A stretch of 64,000 nt of DNA from Zasmidium citrigriseum (GCA_002786025.1 NHNW01000023.1:124001-188000); one strand, 5' to 3'; shown: positions 23,403 through 34,700, counted from the first letter of the stretch. The notes: generated from the letters alone by a model not told the origin. Numbers and translations are program-made.

Positions 23403-24347
23403 GACTTCTCGCTACGGCTTTCTGAAACTCTGCGTAGGATCAGTAGAGAGCAAGCACAGAAATGGGCTGCGACAGCAGGTCATCGCTTATTGCGCGATCT
23501 TATCGGAGCGCGATCCGGCGGGTGGCATGGTCGCAAAGAGCTTACTTGTCTTAATACAGTACATATTCAACCGACTAGCGAACCTTTTGAGCGGAACGCT
23601 CTCGAAGGCTCTTAGAATGTCATGACGGGTTCGTAGCCCTCGACTCCGGGTTGTAGTGACCCGTGGCGGGTATCTTCTCCGAATAGACTATCGACGACGT
23701 TGGGATTTGGGGGAAGTCTTTCTCGCCATGTCGGAAGAGGAGCCGCCTCCTCTCGTGGATGACAGAGAGCACTGAAATTTCCAAGGTTGGATGGAACATG
23801 GAATGTCGGTGGCTGGATCTGGATCAACGTCATCTCCCTTAGTGGCCCGTGCCGGGGGAGCCTCGTGGATGCCTCAGACATCAAATTTACTCGCTTCTTC
23901 TCCTGGACTTGTATGTTATTCTGTCCGCTTGCAAAGAACTCAAGCCTACCTTGAATGTCCTTGTCTTCGCTTCACTTCACCGCCAGATCTCTTCCCCTTC
24001 TTTCACCAACTGTCATTTCGGTCTGCCAAGATCTTGACCCCTGCCGCCAACCCTGCGCCGCCCCGTATCCCGAACAACTTCAATGTGCTCATCAGTTCAG
24101 CTTCTTTTCAGCTGGTTCCGCTTCCTTGTTCCTTGTCTCCTCATCTGCCCACTCACAGACGCCTGAGTCCTCAAGAGTATTCAGTCGCCACCGTCCACTA
24201 CCTCCACTATTCTGGCATGAGTGACCCCTTTCTCTTTGTGTCTTGCTCTCCCGTCGCTCTTCATACGACTGACCTCAGATAGTCAGAAAGCTCACCCTAC
24301 CAGTCGCGAGTGTCGACGCTTTCTACTATCTATTGTCAATCGCTGCT
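23403..24347. promoter_or_regulatory. Divergent promoter region of the Zn2Cys6 and HET genes
   Basis: It lies between two divergently transcribed genes. The right half (23950-24340) is rich in CT tracts such as CTTCCTTGTTCCTTGTCTCC, as is usual for a fungal 5' leader. Overlapping open frames on both strands (for example 23791-24282 plus and 23612-23884 minus) are not supported by any motif. Confidence 0.4.
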
Positions 24348-26435
24348 ATGACTGTCTACGTCACCAAAGAGGAGTACGAAGCGCGTCTAGCCAGGGGCAA
24401 CGATGAGGACCTGGAAAGCGACGACTCATCGGAGTCCTGGTCACAGGAATCTGAAACCGAGGCCTTTGAACTTTTACGAGGCCTCCCACAATTTCGTCAC
24501 GAGCGGTTGCTCGATGCTTCAGATCAACTTCGTCTCCTTAGATTTGTGGCCGGACCTTGCGGAGTCATTGCCTGTAGTATGGAGACATTTTGGGCGTACG
24601 AGGCTCCTGAATATGCAGCAATCTCTTATGTATGGGGCTCTACGGAACGAAGGAAGCTCATATCATTGAACGGACATCAGTATGCATTGACGAGGAATTG
24701 CCACTATGCTCTCGCGCAGGTCTTGCGAATGTGTGGAGAGAATGGTTATGTCTGGGTGGACAGCATATGCGTCAACCAGGAAGACTTGACCGAGAAGGCG
24801 ATGCAAGTTCAACGAATGGGCAGCACTTACGAAAATGCATCACGAGTCTACTCTTGCGTTGGAGAGGATAGAGACCAAAGAGAAAAGGTAATGCAAGTAC
24901 TGCAGCGACTGCATGCTTACGTTCATCGGCTACCAGAAGGACCTGAGACCACAAACGACTCCATTCCCTGGACAGCGTGGTTCGAAAACGAAATCGCCAC
25001 AACACATTTCGCCAAAAACCGTACCGACGAAGCATCTCTTCGAGGGTTTTGGATAAGCTACGACGCTTTGTGCAAAAGAGAATACTGGAAACGTGTCTGG
25101 ATCGTGCAGGAGACCTGGCTCGCCCGTGATATTGTATTACTATGCGGTGCGCAACATGTTGCGATCGAGGTCTTCAGGCTCATCTGGGACCATTGTGACA
25201 CTGGACGGCCTGACTACTACTATGTACCAATGAAGAACATTCTGTCATACTCTCGACACCTCCCAGGCTACGGAGTCATAAAGACTACTGGGAAGACGCA
25301 TTCGATTCCATCTTCTTGGCAGTTGTCATCTGCGCAGTCGGAAGTTGATACATCCCAGATGGACATTATTACGGCCCTCTACCACTGTCGAGTCACAAAA
25401 TGTAGCGATTATCGAGATCGTGTCTATGCGCTGCAACATATTGTTGCCTGGCCAAAGGACATGGAGCCGTTGGTCGTGGATTACAGCATCGAGCCGGTGG
25501 AGCTACTTTGTCAAGTTCTCAGGCGGCTCTATCCTTTCCCAGACCGGGGAACGTACATTTTTGTCGAGATCAATGAACTCCTCAGCATGGCACCGATGTA
25601 CCCTGGCGAACTTCGTCGGTCTAAGCTGAAGGACCTTCGACAACGGCGAAATGCAGAAATCGCTGCCATACACGGGGGCATGCCAAACCCAGGGCAGAAA
25701 GCTGTAATTGGCATGCATAGATACATAGAGCAGAGTGTTCTTCGAGTGGACTCGAACGGCTGCTTCACTACTGACGTCCAACCGTGGGTAAGCTATCGGG
25801 AGTCATCGGCGTACGTGGCTGCCGGCGTCGACAGAATCGCTGGTCAAACACACGACTCACGAATTGGTGTTCCCCTGGAAGTCGAAAACGTTTGTGTGGG
25901 TCGATTGCCTTCCTGCTCGAGTGCCGGCGACTTGCTACTTAGATTGACAGAAAACTCAAGCGAGCCAACTCCATGCTGGCTAGTCGCACGACAGTCCGAA
26001 ATAACTCACGTTCTTGAGATCGTTGGCGCCGCTGTTCTAAGACTGGAATGGTATTCAAATATCACGGAATGCCTTGCTGGCTACGAGAGCCCCGTCTATG
26101 ACATCTACATGGATCCAGAGGACTTGTTGAACCTTAGTGTCTTCATTGATTGGAGCAACTACCATGGCAATTCGATTGTGGTGGACGACTGTGTTGATAT
26201 GAGAGTCACACGGGAGAGATTTTCGTCATACATTGCGGTTCGTGAGAGGACTGAAGATGACCCCCCTGAATGGGGAACTTGGCAGTCCGCGGAAAGTGAG
26301 TCCGACAATGAGAGATCCGATTATGCGATTTCGAATGATGGTGGATCCGTTGAATCGTGGTCCGATGTTGGATATGATGATGGCGGATCGGGTCGATCGA
26401 TTTCTGATCCTGGAGAATCGCCTGTGGCGAGTTGA
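24348..26435 (+). CDS. HET-domain (heterokaryon incompatibility) protein
   Basis: A 695-residue single-exon protein starting at the first ATG of the frame (MTVYVTKEEYEARL). The HET domain (about residues 85-270) shows its three hallmark blocks: EYAAISYVWGS, VWVDSICVNQEDLTEKAMQV with RMGSTYENASRVYSCVG, and REYWKRVWIVQETWLARDIV. HET domains are part of fungal non-self recognition and can trigger cell death when mismatched partners fuse; many family members have no tested role. Downstream there is TKCSDYRDRVYALQHIV, the usual post-HET DxRDRVYAL block. The C-terminus is Asp/Ser/Gly-rich (residues 640-695). No NACHT, WD or transmembrane part is fused to it. It is divergent from a small zinc-cluster gene. 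Confidence 0.9.
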   Translation: MTVYVTKEEYEARLARGNDEDLESDDSSESWSQESETEAFELLRGLPQFRHERLLDASDQLRLLRFVAGPCGVIACSMETFWAYEAPEYAAISYVWGSTERRKLISLNGHQYALTRNCHYALAQVLRMCGENGYVWVDSICVNQEDLTEKAMQVQRMGSTYENASRVYSCVGEDRDQREKVMQVLQRLHAYVHRLPEGPETTNDSIPWTAWFENEIATTHFAKNRTDEASLRGFWISYDALCKREYWKRVWIVQETWLARDIVLLCGAQHVAIEVFRLIWDHCDTGRPDYYYVPMKNILSYSRHLPGYGVIKTTGKTHSIPSSWQLSSAQSEVDTSQMDIITALYHCRVTKCSDYRDRVYALQHIVAWPKDMEPLVVDYSIEPVELLCQVLRRLYPFPDRGTYIFVEINELLSMAPMYPGELRRSKLKDLRQRRNAEIAAIHGGMPNPGQKAVIGMHRYIEQSVLRVDSNGCFTTDVQPWVSYRESSAYVAAGVDRIAGQTHDSRIGVPLEVENVCVGRLPSCSSAGDLLLRLTENSSEPTPCWLVARQSEITHVLEIVGAAVLRLEWYSNITECLAGYESPVYDIYMDPEDLLNLSVFIDWSNYHGNSIVVDDCVDMRVTRERFSSYIAVRERTEDDPPEWGTWQSAESESDNERSDYAISNDGGSVESWSDVGYDDGGSGRSISDPGESPVAS

Positions 26436-26823
26436 TGTGTCCCGATATGCGTGACAGGCCGTCAGTCTCGGTCGAATGAGATTTTGCAAGCTATCTCGAA
26501 GATCAACGTACACCGAGAGTTTCCGGAGGCTGTTCAGGCCTTGGGGTATAGAGATAGCTCCCATAGCGGTGAGCAAGACTTTTGTGTATGCATGCACTTT
26601 TCCAGAGATGATACAGGACGTCTTATTGTCACGAATGGTTCGCCATCCCGTATCAGTCAATACAGATGGGCTAGACAACGTTGAGACTCAAGTGCGTCTG
26701 CTCGCAAATTCTGCTAGAGCAGACCAATGGCTAGGGTATCTACAGATGTCGCTCCATTCAACATGAAACTCCCAGCGAGGTTGCTTAGTTCTCGATCTCA
26801 CATCCCCCAAGTGTACCCACTCG
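26436..26823. other. Convergent intergenic region
   Basis: This 388 bp lies between the stop codons of the HET-domain gene and the amino-acid permease. Short open frames on both strands show no motif. It probably contains the two 3' UTRs. Confidence 0.45.
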
Positions 26824-28475
26824 TCACAATTCGAGGCTCCCCTGACAGGCCCAAGCCACAGTATCGCTTTCTTGGTACATCGAGATAATACTCTGAAACG
26901 CGGCATATGATCCAGCTACCGTTATAAAGGAGCCGGTCAGAATGACGAACAGAGACCAGCAAGCCCAAAAGGTCCACCGGCGTCTTCTTTCTGGATAACT
27001 TCGACATTTCCAGTTGTCGTATAGCCACATCATGCCATATGGCTGGATGCAGACAAAGACACCCAATAAGGCTCCAACCAGTGATACTAGTCTTTCGAAT
27101 GCAGGGACAACACTTGCAATCAAATACGCGACCAAGGTCACCGAGAAGACGCAACCAAACCAAACTGTCCAGTGAGTCTTCGTGCTCGTAGTGAGATGGT
27201 GCGAGCCTCGTAGAAGATGAACAAAGATGGACTTCGCAGGAAGCTGTGAATTGCAAACTTAGTTCCGTTCGCGGGCAATCTCTGCGAAAGGGAAAGACGT
27301 ACGTGAAGGACGATCATCAATGTGATCAAAAGCCCCGGCATTGCAAGACCGTAACAGATTTTCTTGTAGATCTCTCCAGCTGAGCCCAGAGCCGGCGAGG
27401 CCACGAGAGAGCCGCAGAAGTAGGAGACGACGGTCCCAATGACAAGATACAGGACGTACATGACGCCCTGACACAAGTACATGGCTTTGAAGTACTGCTT
27501 CTGGTCTTTCATCTCGGCAACGATTGGGAAGAATCCCGATGTACCAGAGAAGGAGAAGGTCAGAGCGACAATCGCGGACATTGCCGACGGGAAGTTTGGA
27601 GTGCCGAATAACTTGAAGTCCGATGTCCACGGTCCAGTCTGAGGCGCGTCAGCGGGACGGCCTTGTACTCCGACGGCGACCATCAGTACAAAGACTGCAA
27701 GTGTCAGTGGTGAGCGATGAAGTGGGAATTGGCCTGACTGACTGGAGATAATTATACTGACAAGACCGACCCACGCCAACCAACCGAGTCTTGAAAGTGT
27801 GCGAATAGAAGCAAGACTGGCGCCGCAAAAGGCAGCGACGAGGATAAAAGTCCAGTCGCAAGTACCATGATCCGTGAGAACGTTCAGCCCAGTGGCCATA
27901 CCAGTTGTTGCTGCGCCGCTTACGAAAATATAATCTGTCGGCAGTCAGCCTGGCAATATTCCTTAACATGATGAGATCTTGAAGCCACTGCGTACACAAT
28001 AAGTAAGCAGTCAGGAAAGCCCAGTAGCCTACGGGCCCGAACATCAGTCGTCCGGCGTCCTCGAGCCCGTACACGTCTGGGTGGTTTAGCTTGAAACGTC
28101 CTATGACATGTCCGGACCATGTCGTGATCAATGCGAGTAGCGTCAGGACGATGAACCCGGGGATGAGCCCAAGGGTTGCAAACGCTTGAGGGACCGCAAG
28201 TCCCCCAATACCGATCTGTGCTTTCATCATCAAGACACTGGCACGAATCCAGCCAATCTAGGAAATCAATCATTAGGACAACATGCGACACACAGTACGA
28301 ATCAGGGAGGCGACCTCACATTGCGGTAGTTAGGCCCATTTTCGCCGATCTCTCCAAAGACTGGATCAATAATGACTCCCTCATTCCTCGTTGGGACCGT
28401 CTCGAGGTCGACATTGTCTTTGACCGAACGAAGCTCAATGCTGACGTGATCGGTGGAGGGTGTGGTGTCAGCCAT
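26824..28475 (-). CDS. Amino-acid permease, AAAP family (Aa_trans)
   Basis: A 468-residue transporter of the amino acid/auxin permease family with about ten or eleven membrane helices. Exons on the minus strand: 28475-28320, 28257-27996, 27934-27758, 27694-27303 and 27243-26824. The joins give GPNYRNIGWIRASVLMMKAQ, TAYLLYYIFVSGAATTG and MIVLHLPAKSIFVHLLRG, all family-like. The first helix block MMKAQIGIGGLAVPQAF is the AAAP signature. The cytosolic N-terminus is acidic and ends DPVFGEIGENGPNYR, as in fungal relatives. The intron at 27695-27757 is 63 bp and lacks stops in frame, so it could be retained without breaking the protein; its CTGAC branch and TTGCAG acceptor argue that it is spliced. 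ATG 28475 is chosen; an upstream open frame has no ATG. Confidence 0.9.
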
Positions 28476-29026
28476 CTTCGCCCAGGCTCGACCGAATTGA
28501 TCCAGCCAATTCAAGAAAGGTGTTGAATGAGCAACTCGAGTAAACAGGTAATCAAAAGGCTTCGATATGTGCTACAATATCGTGCATGCGTCGAATGTTG
28601 CTGAGGTCCTTGGTGAGCGATCAGGGACGCTGAAGAGGAGCCTTGCACAAGGGCTGTCGACGGGGTATTATCGCACTTCCGCATGATCCGAACATGCTAC
28701 ACTAATGAGAACATTCCCATACGTTGGATAAGGTCGATGATGCCGTGACTTGCGGGGTTCAATTTCGTGGTCATGTCAAGAGTCCCAGTACCAAGGCTGC
28801 GTATTGCTAGTGTTGTATAAAGTTTACTTGAGTGATTGCACGCCCATTCAAATTGGCATCTATCGGCGTTGATTACTAGTAGGGCTCAGCAAACAACAGC
28901 AGTGTAATCGGAATGAAGCTTCAATATCCCACATACTTCCCAATCCACATATGATACGACTGAAGTCGCATCGTTCTACCGGGTCATACCAGTGAGGCCG
29001 AACAAAAGCGCCATCAGCAAACACAG
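28476..29026. other. Intergenic region
   Basis: This 551 bp contains the promoter of the amino-acid permease and the 3' flank of the Thr-rich surface protein. No supported gene was found; the open frame at 28860-29195 on the minus strand is a shadow of the neighbouring gene's last exon. Confidence 0.45.
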
Positions 29027-32000
29027 CTACACTGTCGTTGAAATTGCGCTGTAAGCTTTGAAAGTATACTCGTTCCATCCCTCTGACTCTCGCAAAGTCT
29101 CGGTTACTGCTCTGTATCCAAGATCGCAATAGGTATTGCTGTAGACCTCGTAGTAGTTCGCCAATATACATGGGCTTGAGCACTGGTTGACACAACCCGC
29201 CTCATTGATGGTATTGTAAATGTGGGAGTAGCTGGAGCATCGGAAGTAGGTAGCGCAATAGCGCGAGAAAGTTCTTGAGATACTCGTTGCCACCAGAGGA
29301 AAGGGAGCATCGGCACAGCCATCCGCCTGGGTTGTCGTTGCAGTAGCTGTCGCGGTTGCAGTCACGGTAGTCGTAGATGCAGGCAGTGGCGTAAATTGAA
29401 TGATGGTTGAGGCGGGCAAGGTCGTCGTCTGCAGATCTCTCGTGGTTTCAACCACCGTCGCCGCTGGTCCAGTTGAAGTTATCGTAATTGTTGACTGACC
29501 CCCAACGTTGGCCAGGCTATAGGCCCTGAAGGACCAACCTGAGTAAGGCGGAGTTTCCAGGTAAGAACCGTATGAGGATGAGCCGGAGAATAGGTTGCAT
29601 ACGGTTTCTCCTCCACTTCTTGTGAACCAATTAGCCACTACACAAGGACTTGTGCATTTGTTCACGCAGTCAGGTTCGTTCGTTGCGGGAACAGGTCCAT
29701 AGAAGCCGTACTGTTCCAAATACGTTCCGCAAAATCGTGAAAACGTCCGAGATATGCTGTTAGCTACATAGTATGGGAAACCGCGCAGACATCGGCTGTG
29801 TTCAAAGTCAGGGTTGTCGTAGAAGCCGATAGAGTAAGCGTCTGAACGAGCGTTGGTGCTGTCTCTGTGAATCGAATTGTCTCTGCGAAGGGAGTATATG
29901 TCGCCTGAGGCAAGGTCTCCGTCCGTACTTCTGTCATAGGGGGTGGCGTGATCGATATGATGCTTGTGATGGTTGAAGGGTCCAAAGTCCGAGTAATGTA
30001 CGTTGTCTCAGCGGGTGGCGTGAAGGTGGCTTGAGGAAGAGTGAATGGCACACTCTCTGTTGCCTGGGGCAAAGTCTCCGTGAGAACTTGCGTCAAAGGC
30101 GGTGGCGTGACTGATATTATGCTTGTAATGGTCGAAGGGTCCAAAGTCCGAGTAATGTAAGTTGTCTCAGCGGGTGGCGTGAAAGTGATTTGGGGCAAAG
30201 TGAACGGGACGCTCTCGGTGGCCTGGGGCAGAGTCACTGAAATGTATGTGATAATAGTCGAGTAAATCAGTGAGGTTTGAATCTCGGTTGCAGGCGGCGG
30301 TATGCTAACAATGGTGTTGTTGAAAGGGGTGTTCGTGATCACTAAAGTAGTTTCCTGTTGGTCGTCAGCCTGGCCCGTCAAATAGCCCGACCTTGCCTGC
30401 CGTACTGACCTCCCGAGTTGTGCGGATTTCGCCAGGCAAAGATGAAAGTTGCGTTTCTGTAACGAACGCCGTCGTTGTTCCAGTTATCGTTTCGTATATC
30501 AAAGAAGGCTGGTTAATTGTCGTGGTAAGGAGTATGGTGGTGAGCTCGGTCGTCAAAATCGTGCTAGCCGGTAGCTGGAGCTCGGAAAAGGCCAGCGAAG
30601 TGTAAGTAATCAGGGCAGTTGATATTGCCGTGGCAGTTTCGACGATCAGAGAAGGAGGGCGATCTTGAGTCGTCGTGACGTTGATTATACTAGTGATGGT
30701 TGCTTCTAATCGTTAGCTGTCAATTCAGGAATGAGGGTAAGCTGAACTGACTCGTTGTCGTTTGCAGATCTGAGACTGTGAAATTCATCCATCTCGTATT
30801 TAGAACCTCTATAGTTGCTGTAGACCAGGCCACCGTCGTTTCAGTCGCTGTGAGATTGAGGATCTGCGTCTGAACGTCTCGGATGGTCGATGTCGAGTAA
30901 AGGACGGTTGGGATCATGGTCGTGAAGACAACGTTGGAGCCGCTGATAGAAGTGACGCTCGTGACGGTTTGAGTGGTGGTAAAGGGAAGCAGGACCGTGG
31001 ACAAGGCTGTAGAGACGTCTCGAATTGTTGAAGTCGACCAGATAATAGTGGGTATTGCGGTGGTCACAACGATGTTCGAACCGCTAATTGTAGTCGTCCT
31101 AAGTATCGTCTGTGTTGTTGTAATGGGCACCAGCAGGGTTGTTTCTTGCGTCTGTATCTCTGGGCTAGGCGTCTGTGTCAGATATATATCTGATCCACTG
31201 ATAAATGACGTCTGAGTGACTGTCAGCGTCGTTTCCTGGAGCCGGACAGAAGCACTGAGTGTTCGGGTTATGAATTCAGTGATAGTTCTGGTGGTCCCAC
31301 TCGAGCTGTTGGCGGCATTCGCAACGACCGATATGTCATCAAGTGCGACGTATGCGGCGGCAGTGCATTGAACACTGAAAAGCGCGACCGCATTTGCATC
31401 GGCGACGGCAGCACCATAGTTGAACGAATAGGCTTGGTAGCTAGTGGTCAGGGGAAACGTTGCGCTGCAGACGTTTCCTGCGCAAATCTTGATGGAGCAA
31501 TCTGGAGCAGCACCGCCGCTCTGAGCCACCGATGCGTAGGCTGTCAGAGTGTAGGAGGTCCCTGCGATGGTGGAAAAGATTTGAGTGACGTTGTAAGTCG
31601 GTACAGCAGCAGCCTGACGCTTGATCGGGGCCGAAGCTGAAGGGCCAAAGGTGATCAATCTGCAAAGATCAGCGACTACTGACTTTTTTGACCGGAGACA
31701 TACAGATAGTTATCTCCAGTGTACGGCTGCAAAGGCCCAGCGCTCATCACTTCAGCAGTGACCTGTCCAGATCCTGATGAGTTGAAAGGAATCTGTGAGC
31801 CCCCTTCGAAACCATTATCGACTACTGTTTGGCCACTAGTACTGGAAGTTGGAGCGGGAGGTTGTTGGTATACTGTGACAGTGGAAGCAGGAGCGGCAGT
31901 GGTGAGGGTATGATTCGTGCCAGGAACAAGTGAGGTCTCGTAAACGGTCGAGATCGAAGCGTTAGCGCAGAAGGACGCGGCTGAGGAGAGACTTGTAGTC

Positions 32001-32179
32001 CCTAGGTCGGTAACGACGTACGTCGAGGATTTCGAAGTGTAAACAATCACACTGCGCTTGACGCACGTGTTCGTCGACCAGATATTGAGGGAACTTGCTG
32101 CTGGCCTAAGCGATTGTGCGGCTGTGCTGCAGGCCAGCAGATGTAGCAAACGAAACGAAGAGAGCTTCCAGGGTCCCAT
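29027..32179 (-). CDS. Modular Thr-rich secreted protein, repeats plus two Cys modules; apparent one-base frameshift
   Basis: Four exons on the minus strand: 32179-31704, 31659-30752, 30705-30410 and 30354-29027, with introns of 44, 46 and 55 bp. A signal peptide (MGPWKLSSFRLLHLLACSTA) precedes a CBM4/9-like or galactose-binding-like domain (DNGFEGG ... YVALDDISVV). A long Thr-rich stalk with two kinds of internal repeat follows, then two copies of a Cys module that begins SISRTFSRFC or SISRTFSRYC and ends FKAYS or FRAYS. Both modules contain a CVNKC or CVNQC step and a CVVAN or CILAN step. Just before the first module the frame breaks: a TAG at 29764-29766 follows VSHTM, and the module continues in the next frame. 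The exons total 3,008 bases, one short of whole codons, so one missing base (or a sequence error) explains everything. Probably a wall-associated protein; function unknown. Confidence 0.72.
29914..30231 (-). repeat. Two 159 bp coding tandem repeats
   Basis: Within the last exon of the Thr-rich protein, a 53-residue unit beginning LPQATESVPFTLPQ and ending TQVLTET or TEVRTET occurs twice in tandem (30231-30073 and 30072-29914). A third copy starts (LPQATYTPF) and then diverges. The two units differ at only a few codons, which points to recent duplication. They include AETTYITRTLDPSTITSI in both copies. Confidence 0.85.
30852..31133 (-). repeat. Two diverged 141 bp coding tandem repeats
   Basis: In the second exon of the same gene, a 47-residue unit occurs twice (31133-30993 and 30992-30852). 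Shared landmarks are TTTQT, ISGSN followed by two valines, and STSTIRDV. The copies are more diverged than the 159 bp pair, so this duplication is older. An even more eroded relative (QTSFISGSDIYLTQTPS) lies just upstream, suggesting that the stalk grew by repeated duplication. Confidence 0.8.
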
Positions 32180-32725
32180 TGTAGGATAAGTGATTGGAAA
32201 GGACAGAAGTGGCAATGCAAGCACATATTTGTCGCTTGAGCAGAAACGGCCTCCCAACACGAAACTCGGGCCGAAGATTTCGGGATTCAATTGAAGAATT
32301 CGGCATATGTAGCCATGGCAAAGCCAAGACATGGGGGAATGAGCAAAACGTGGGAAGAGCCAGAGATCCGGAGTCACGGACTGTTGTCCTTTTGCAATGA
32401 TTGGGCTCGTTGCTCTCATCCAGCCCTATCGACTCCTGAGGTTACCAAAGCGCAGGAATGAAAGCTCCGCCAAGCATTCCTTAAATACGCGACTTGAAGT
32501 CTGGAACGAGCAAGTGTTCAGGAACTTGCACGCAAGGTCCATCTTCGATCTCGCCATCATGCTCTGGCTCGATGGCTGAAAGTGCCTTCATTTCGTGCAG
32601 TTCGTGAGAAAGTTCAAGGCTGCGATGAAGCCATGCTAGTGATCCCTGCATGAGATCTCCAATAGCAGTCGAGAGACTTCAATATTGCAACTGAGCAAAT
32701 TTCGCTTACGTTTCATGAGACCACA
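32180..32725. other. Divergent promoter interval
   Basis: It lies between the Thr-rich surface protein (minus) and the acyltransferase-3 gene (plus). The open frame extending upstream of 32179 has no coding character. No RNA gene or repeat is seen. Confidence 0.4.
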
Positions 32726-34108
32726 ATGTACTGCGAAAGAACAGATATATTTTCTCTGTTCAGTCGTTGTCTTGATTTCTCCACGATGTTCAGACCTCAC
32801 TTCTCCGTCATGCATTACCCGACGGGAGACCGACAGGAATGGCTCGATGGCCTGCGCGGCATTGCAGCCTGCATTGTGGTGTTATTTCACTTGACGGCTA
32901 GTGAAGTTCAGCTACCATACAAATCATACTGGGACAATTCACTTGAAGATCGACGCATCATCCAGTTGCCACCGTTCAGGATCTGGATCGCTGGCCGGGC
33001 TATGGTGCAGCTCTTCTTTGTCATATCTGGATACTCAACCACACTCAGCGTTTGTCGAAGGCGAGAAGCCGCATCAAGTCAGCAGTATATCCCATCCTCT
33101 ATCGTACGGAGATTATTCCGGCTGTACATTCCTGTCTTCCTCATCTCGATGCTTTCGCACATCTTGTGGTACTTTGGACTGTACTCCTGGGACGTCTTGG
33201 GACCGACATGCCCAGACGCCACCCCATGGTCGGCGGTATGGCCACACTTCAAGTGCTTGATACTGTATTGGCTGGACGTTCTGCATTTCATCGATCCGGG
33301 GCTTGTTAGGCAGCCTGATCGTCGTGGTCTGAATGTTGCATTCTGGACAATCCCATACGAGCTCAGGGGCTCCACCGCAGTCTTGACCATGTTTCTGGTG
33401 TTAGCCCAGTCACCAGGATCAACTCGCGTTATCATAGCGGCGATGATATGTGCCTTTCACCTCTGGCACGGGACCGTCGATTTGTTTCCTTACTTTGCTG
33501 GATCACTGCAGGGCCTGTTACAGTGCCACTTCAGAGCGCACCCGATGGAAACCCTGGCAGAAGAGAAAAAACAATCGGAACAGCGATCTTCGAGGTCCAA
33601 GACTACCATATGCACTTCAACACTTCTGTGCGGACTGCTTTTGATGTCACTACCATTCAACGAAGATCGATTGGCCGCAGACTGGGCGTATCTGAAAGAT
33701 TTGCGATCCTCAGCTTGGAGAGACGATGAGACTCATCAGGTCTGCTGGTTTACTATCGGCGCTACAATGATCATGGCTTCTTTACATGAGTTGGAAAGCT
33801 TCCGATGTGCTCTTCAATCTCATGCGATGAAACGTCTCGGTCAACTCTCCTTCTCGATGTACTTAATCCACATCACGGTCATATCAATACTCAGGAAGCA
33901 CGTCCTGGACTTTCTGTGCTGGATCATCGCTAGAAGGCAGTACGATGCAGAAGCTTTGTCACCACGGATCTTTACCCTGGTGTGGGTGCTTTGCATTGCT
34001 ACTCATTTCGCAGTCTTGATCCCATTAGCGGCATACTTGGCTGAGCATCTAGATAAGAGGTCTGTTGTCTGGGCAAGGCAGTTAGAAAGAAGACTCCGGA
34101 GAGGTTGA
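32726..34108 (+). CDS. Acyltransferase-3 family membrane protein
   Basis: A 460-residue integral membrane acyltransferase, a family that transfers acyl groups to sugars or other acceptors. The N-terminal block EWLDGLRGIAACIVVLFH is the family signature, with the likely catalytic His in the first helix. Further blocks are AMVQLFFVISGYSTTLSV, FWTIPYELRGSTAVLTMFLV and LGQLSFSMYLIHITVISILR. About ten helices are visible. It has a single exon. The second ATG at 32786 (MFRPHF) may be the true start, as the first 20 residues are not conserved-looking. The acceptor substrate is unknown. Neighbours give no pathway clue. Confidence 0.85.
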   Translation: MYCERTDIFSLFSRCLDFSTMFRPHFSVMHYPTGDRQEWLDGLRGIAACIVVLFHLTASEVQLPYKSYWDNSLEDRRIIQLPPFRIWIAGRAMVQLFFVISGYSTTLSVCRRREAASSQQYIPSSIVRRLFRLYIPVFLISMLSHILWYFGLYSWDVLGPTCPDATPWSAVWPHFKCLILYWLDVLHFIDPGLVRQPDRRGLNVAFWTIPYELRGSTAVLTMFLVLAQSPGSTRVIIAAMICAFHLWHGTVDLFPYFAGSLQGLLQCHFRAHPMETLAEEKKQSEQRSSRSKTTICTSTLLCGLLLMSLPFNEDRLAADWAYLKDLRSSAWRDDETHQVCWFTIGATMIMASLHELESFRCALQSHAMKRLGQLSFSMYLIHITVISILRKHVLDFLCWIIARRQYDAEALSPRIFTLVWVLCIATHFAVLIPLAAYLAEHLDKRSVVWARQLERRLRRG

Positions 34109-34229
34109 AAGCAATGTGGAAATTGGTGTGTGATTCCGCTTGATCACTTCATTATAGGAGTCGATCACAACAGTGCCTGAATCGCTCAACGATTTCACAC
34201 GCACGTTCTTTAAACCCTTGAGTCTCCCC

Positions 34230-34700
34230 TCACATACCTGCTGCTGTCTTAGTACTCTCACCAAAAGCCCCCGCATACCACCCCTTTGGATCCCACCCAT
34301 CAACTACATTCGTCTTTTCCTGAATCAACCACCTGCCACTCTCAGCCTTGACCAACGTATCCCTCCACTCTCCCCAATGGTCGCAGCTACTCTGGCCCGT
34401 CACCGCATAAAGTTGAGATACGGCTTCAGCCTTGTCCTTCCCGGTGAATCGTATGGAAACAGAAGTGACATGGTGCCGAAAGTAGCGATCTCTGTTGCCT
34501 GGGTTGTTGACGAAGAAATCATGCATGGACATATGGGCGCCTGTTGGGAGGTTGACGTGGGCGTCTAGGGTGAGGTTTTCGAGCTTCTCTTCTAGTGTGC
34601 TGGAGTCACGAGCTGCAGTGGCGTATGCTCCCAGTGTTGCGTGGATCTCTGCGAGGGCGATGACTCGCTCAATGGTGCCGGGTTTGTTGAGGTCTGTCAT
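34230..34700 (-). CDS. SnoaL-like (NTF2-fold) protein
   Basis: A 156-residue protein from ATG 34700 (MTDLNKPGTIERVIAL); an upstream in-frame ATG at 34757 would make 175 residues. The layout is that of the SnoaL-like/NTF2 fold: an N-terminal helix pair (IERVIALAEIHATLGAYATA), a DAHVNL step, then beta strands HVTSVSIRFTGKDKAEAVSQ, HWGEWRDTLVKAESGRWLI and the end KTNVVDGWDPKGWYAGAFG. Such proteins act as small ring-closing or hydratase-like enzymes or simply bind ligands. There is no signal peptide and no biosynthetic cluster around it, so no reaction is proposed. Confidence 0.75.
   Translation of the reverse strand: MTDLNKPGTIERVIALAEIHATLGAYATAARDSSTLEEKLENLTLDAHVNLPTGAHMSMHDFFVNNPGNRDRYFRHHVTSVSIRFTGKDKAEAVSQLYAVTGQSSCDHWGEWRDTLVKAESGRWLIQEKTNVVDGWDPKGWYAGAFGESTKTAAGM

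Noticed and set aside
23791..24282. 163-codon plus-strand open frame before the HET gene
   Set aside because: Pro/Ser-rich translation of a CT-rich leader; no motif.
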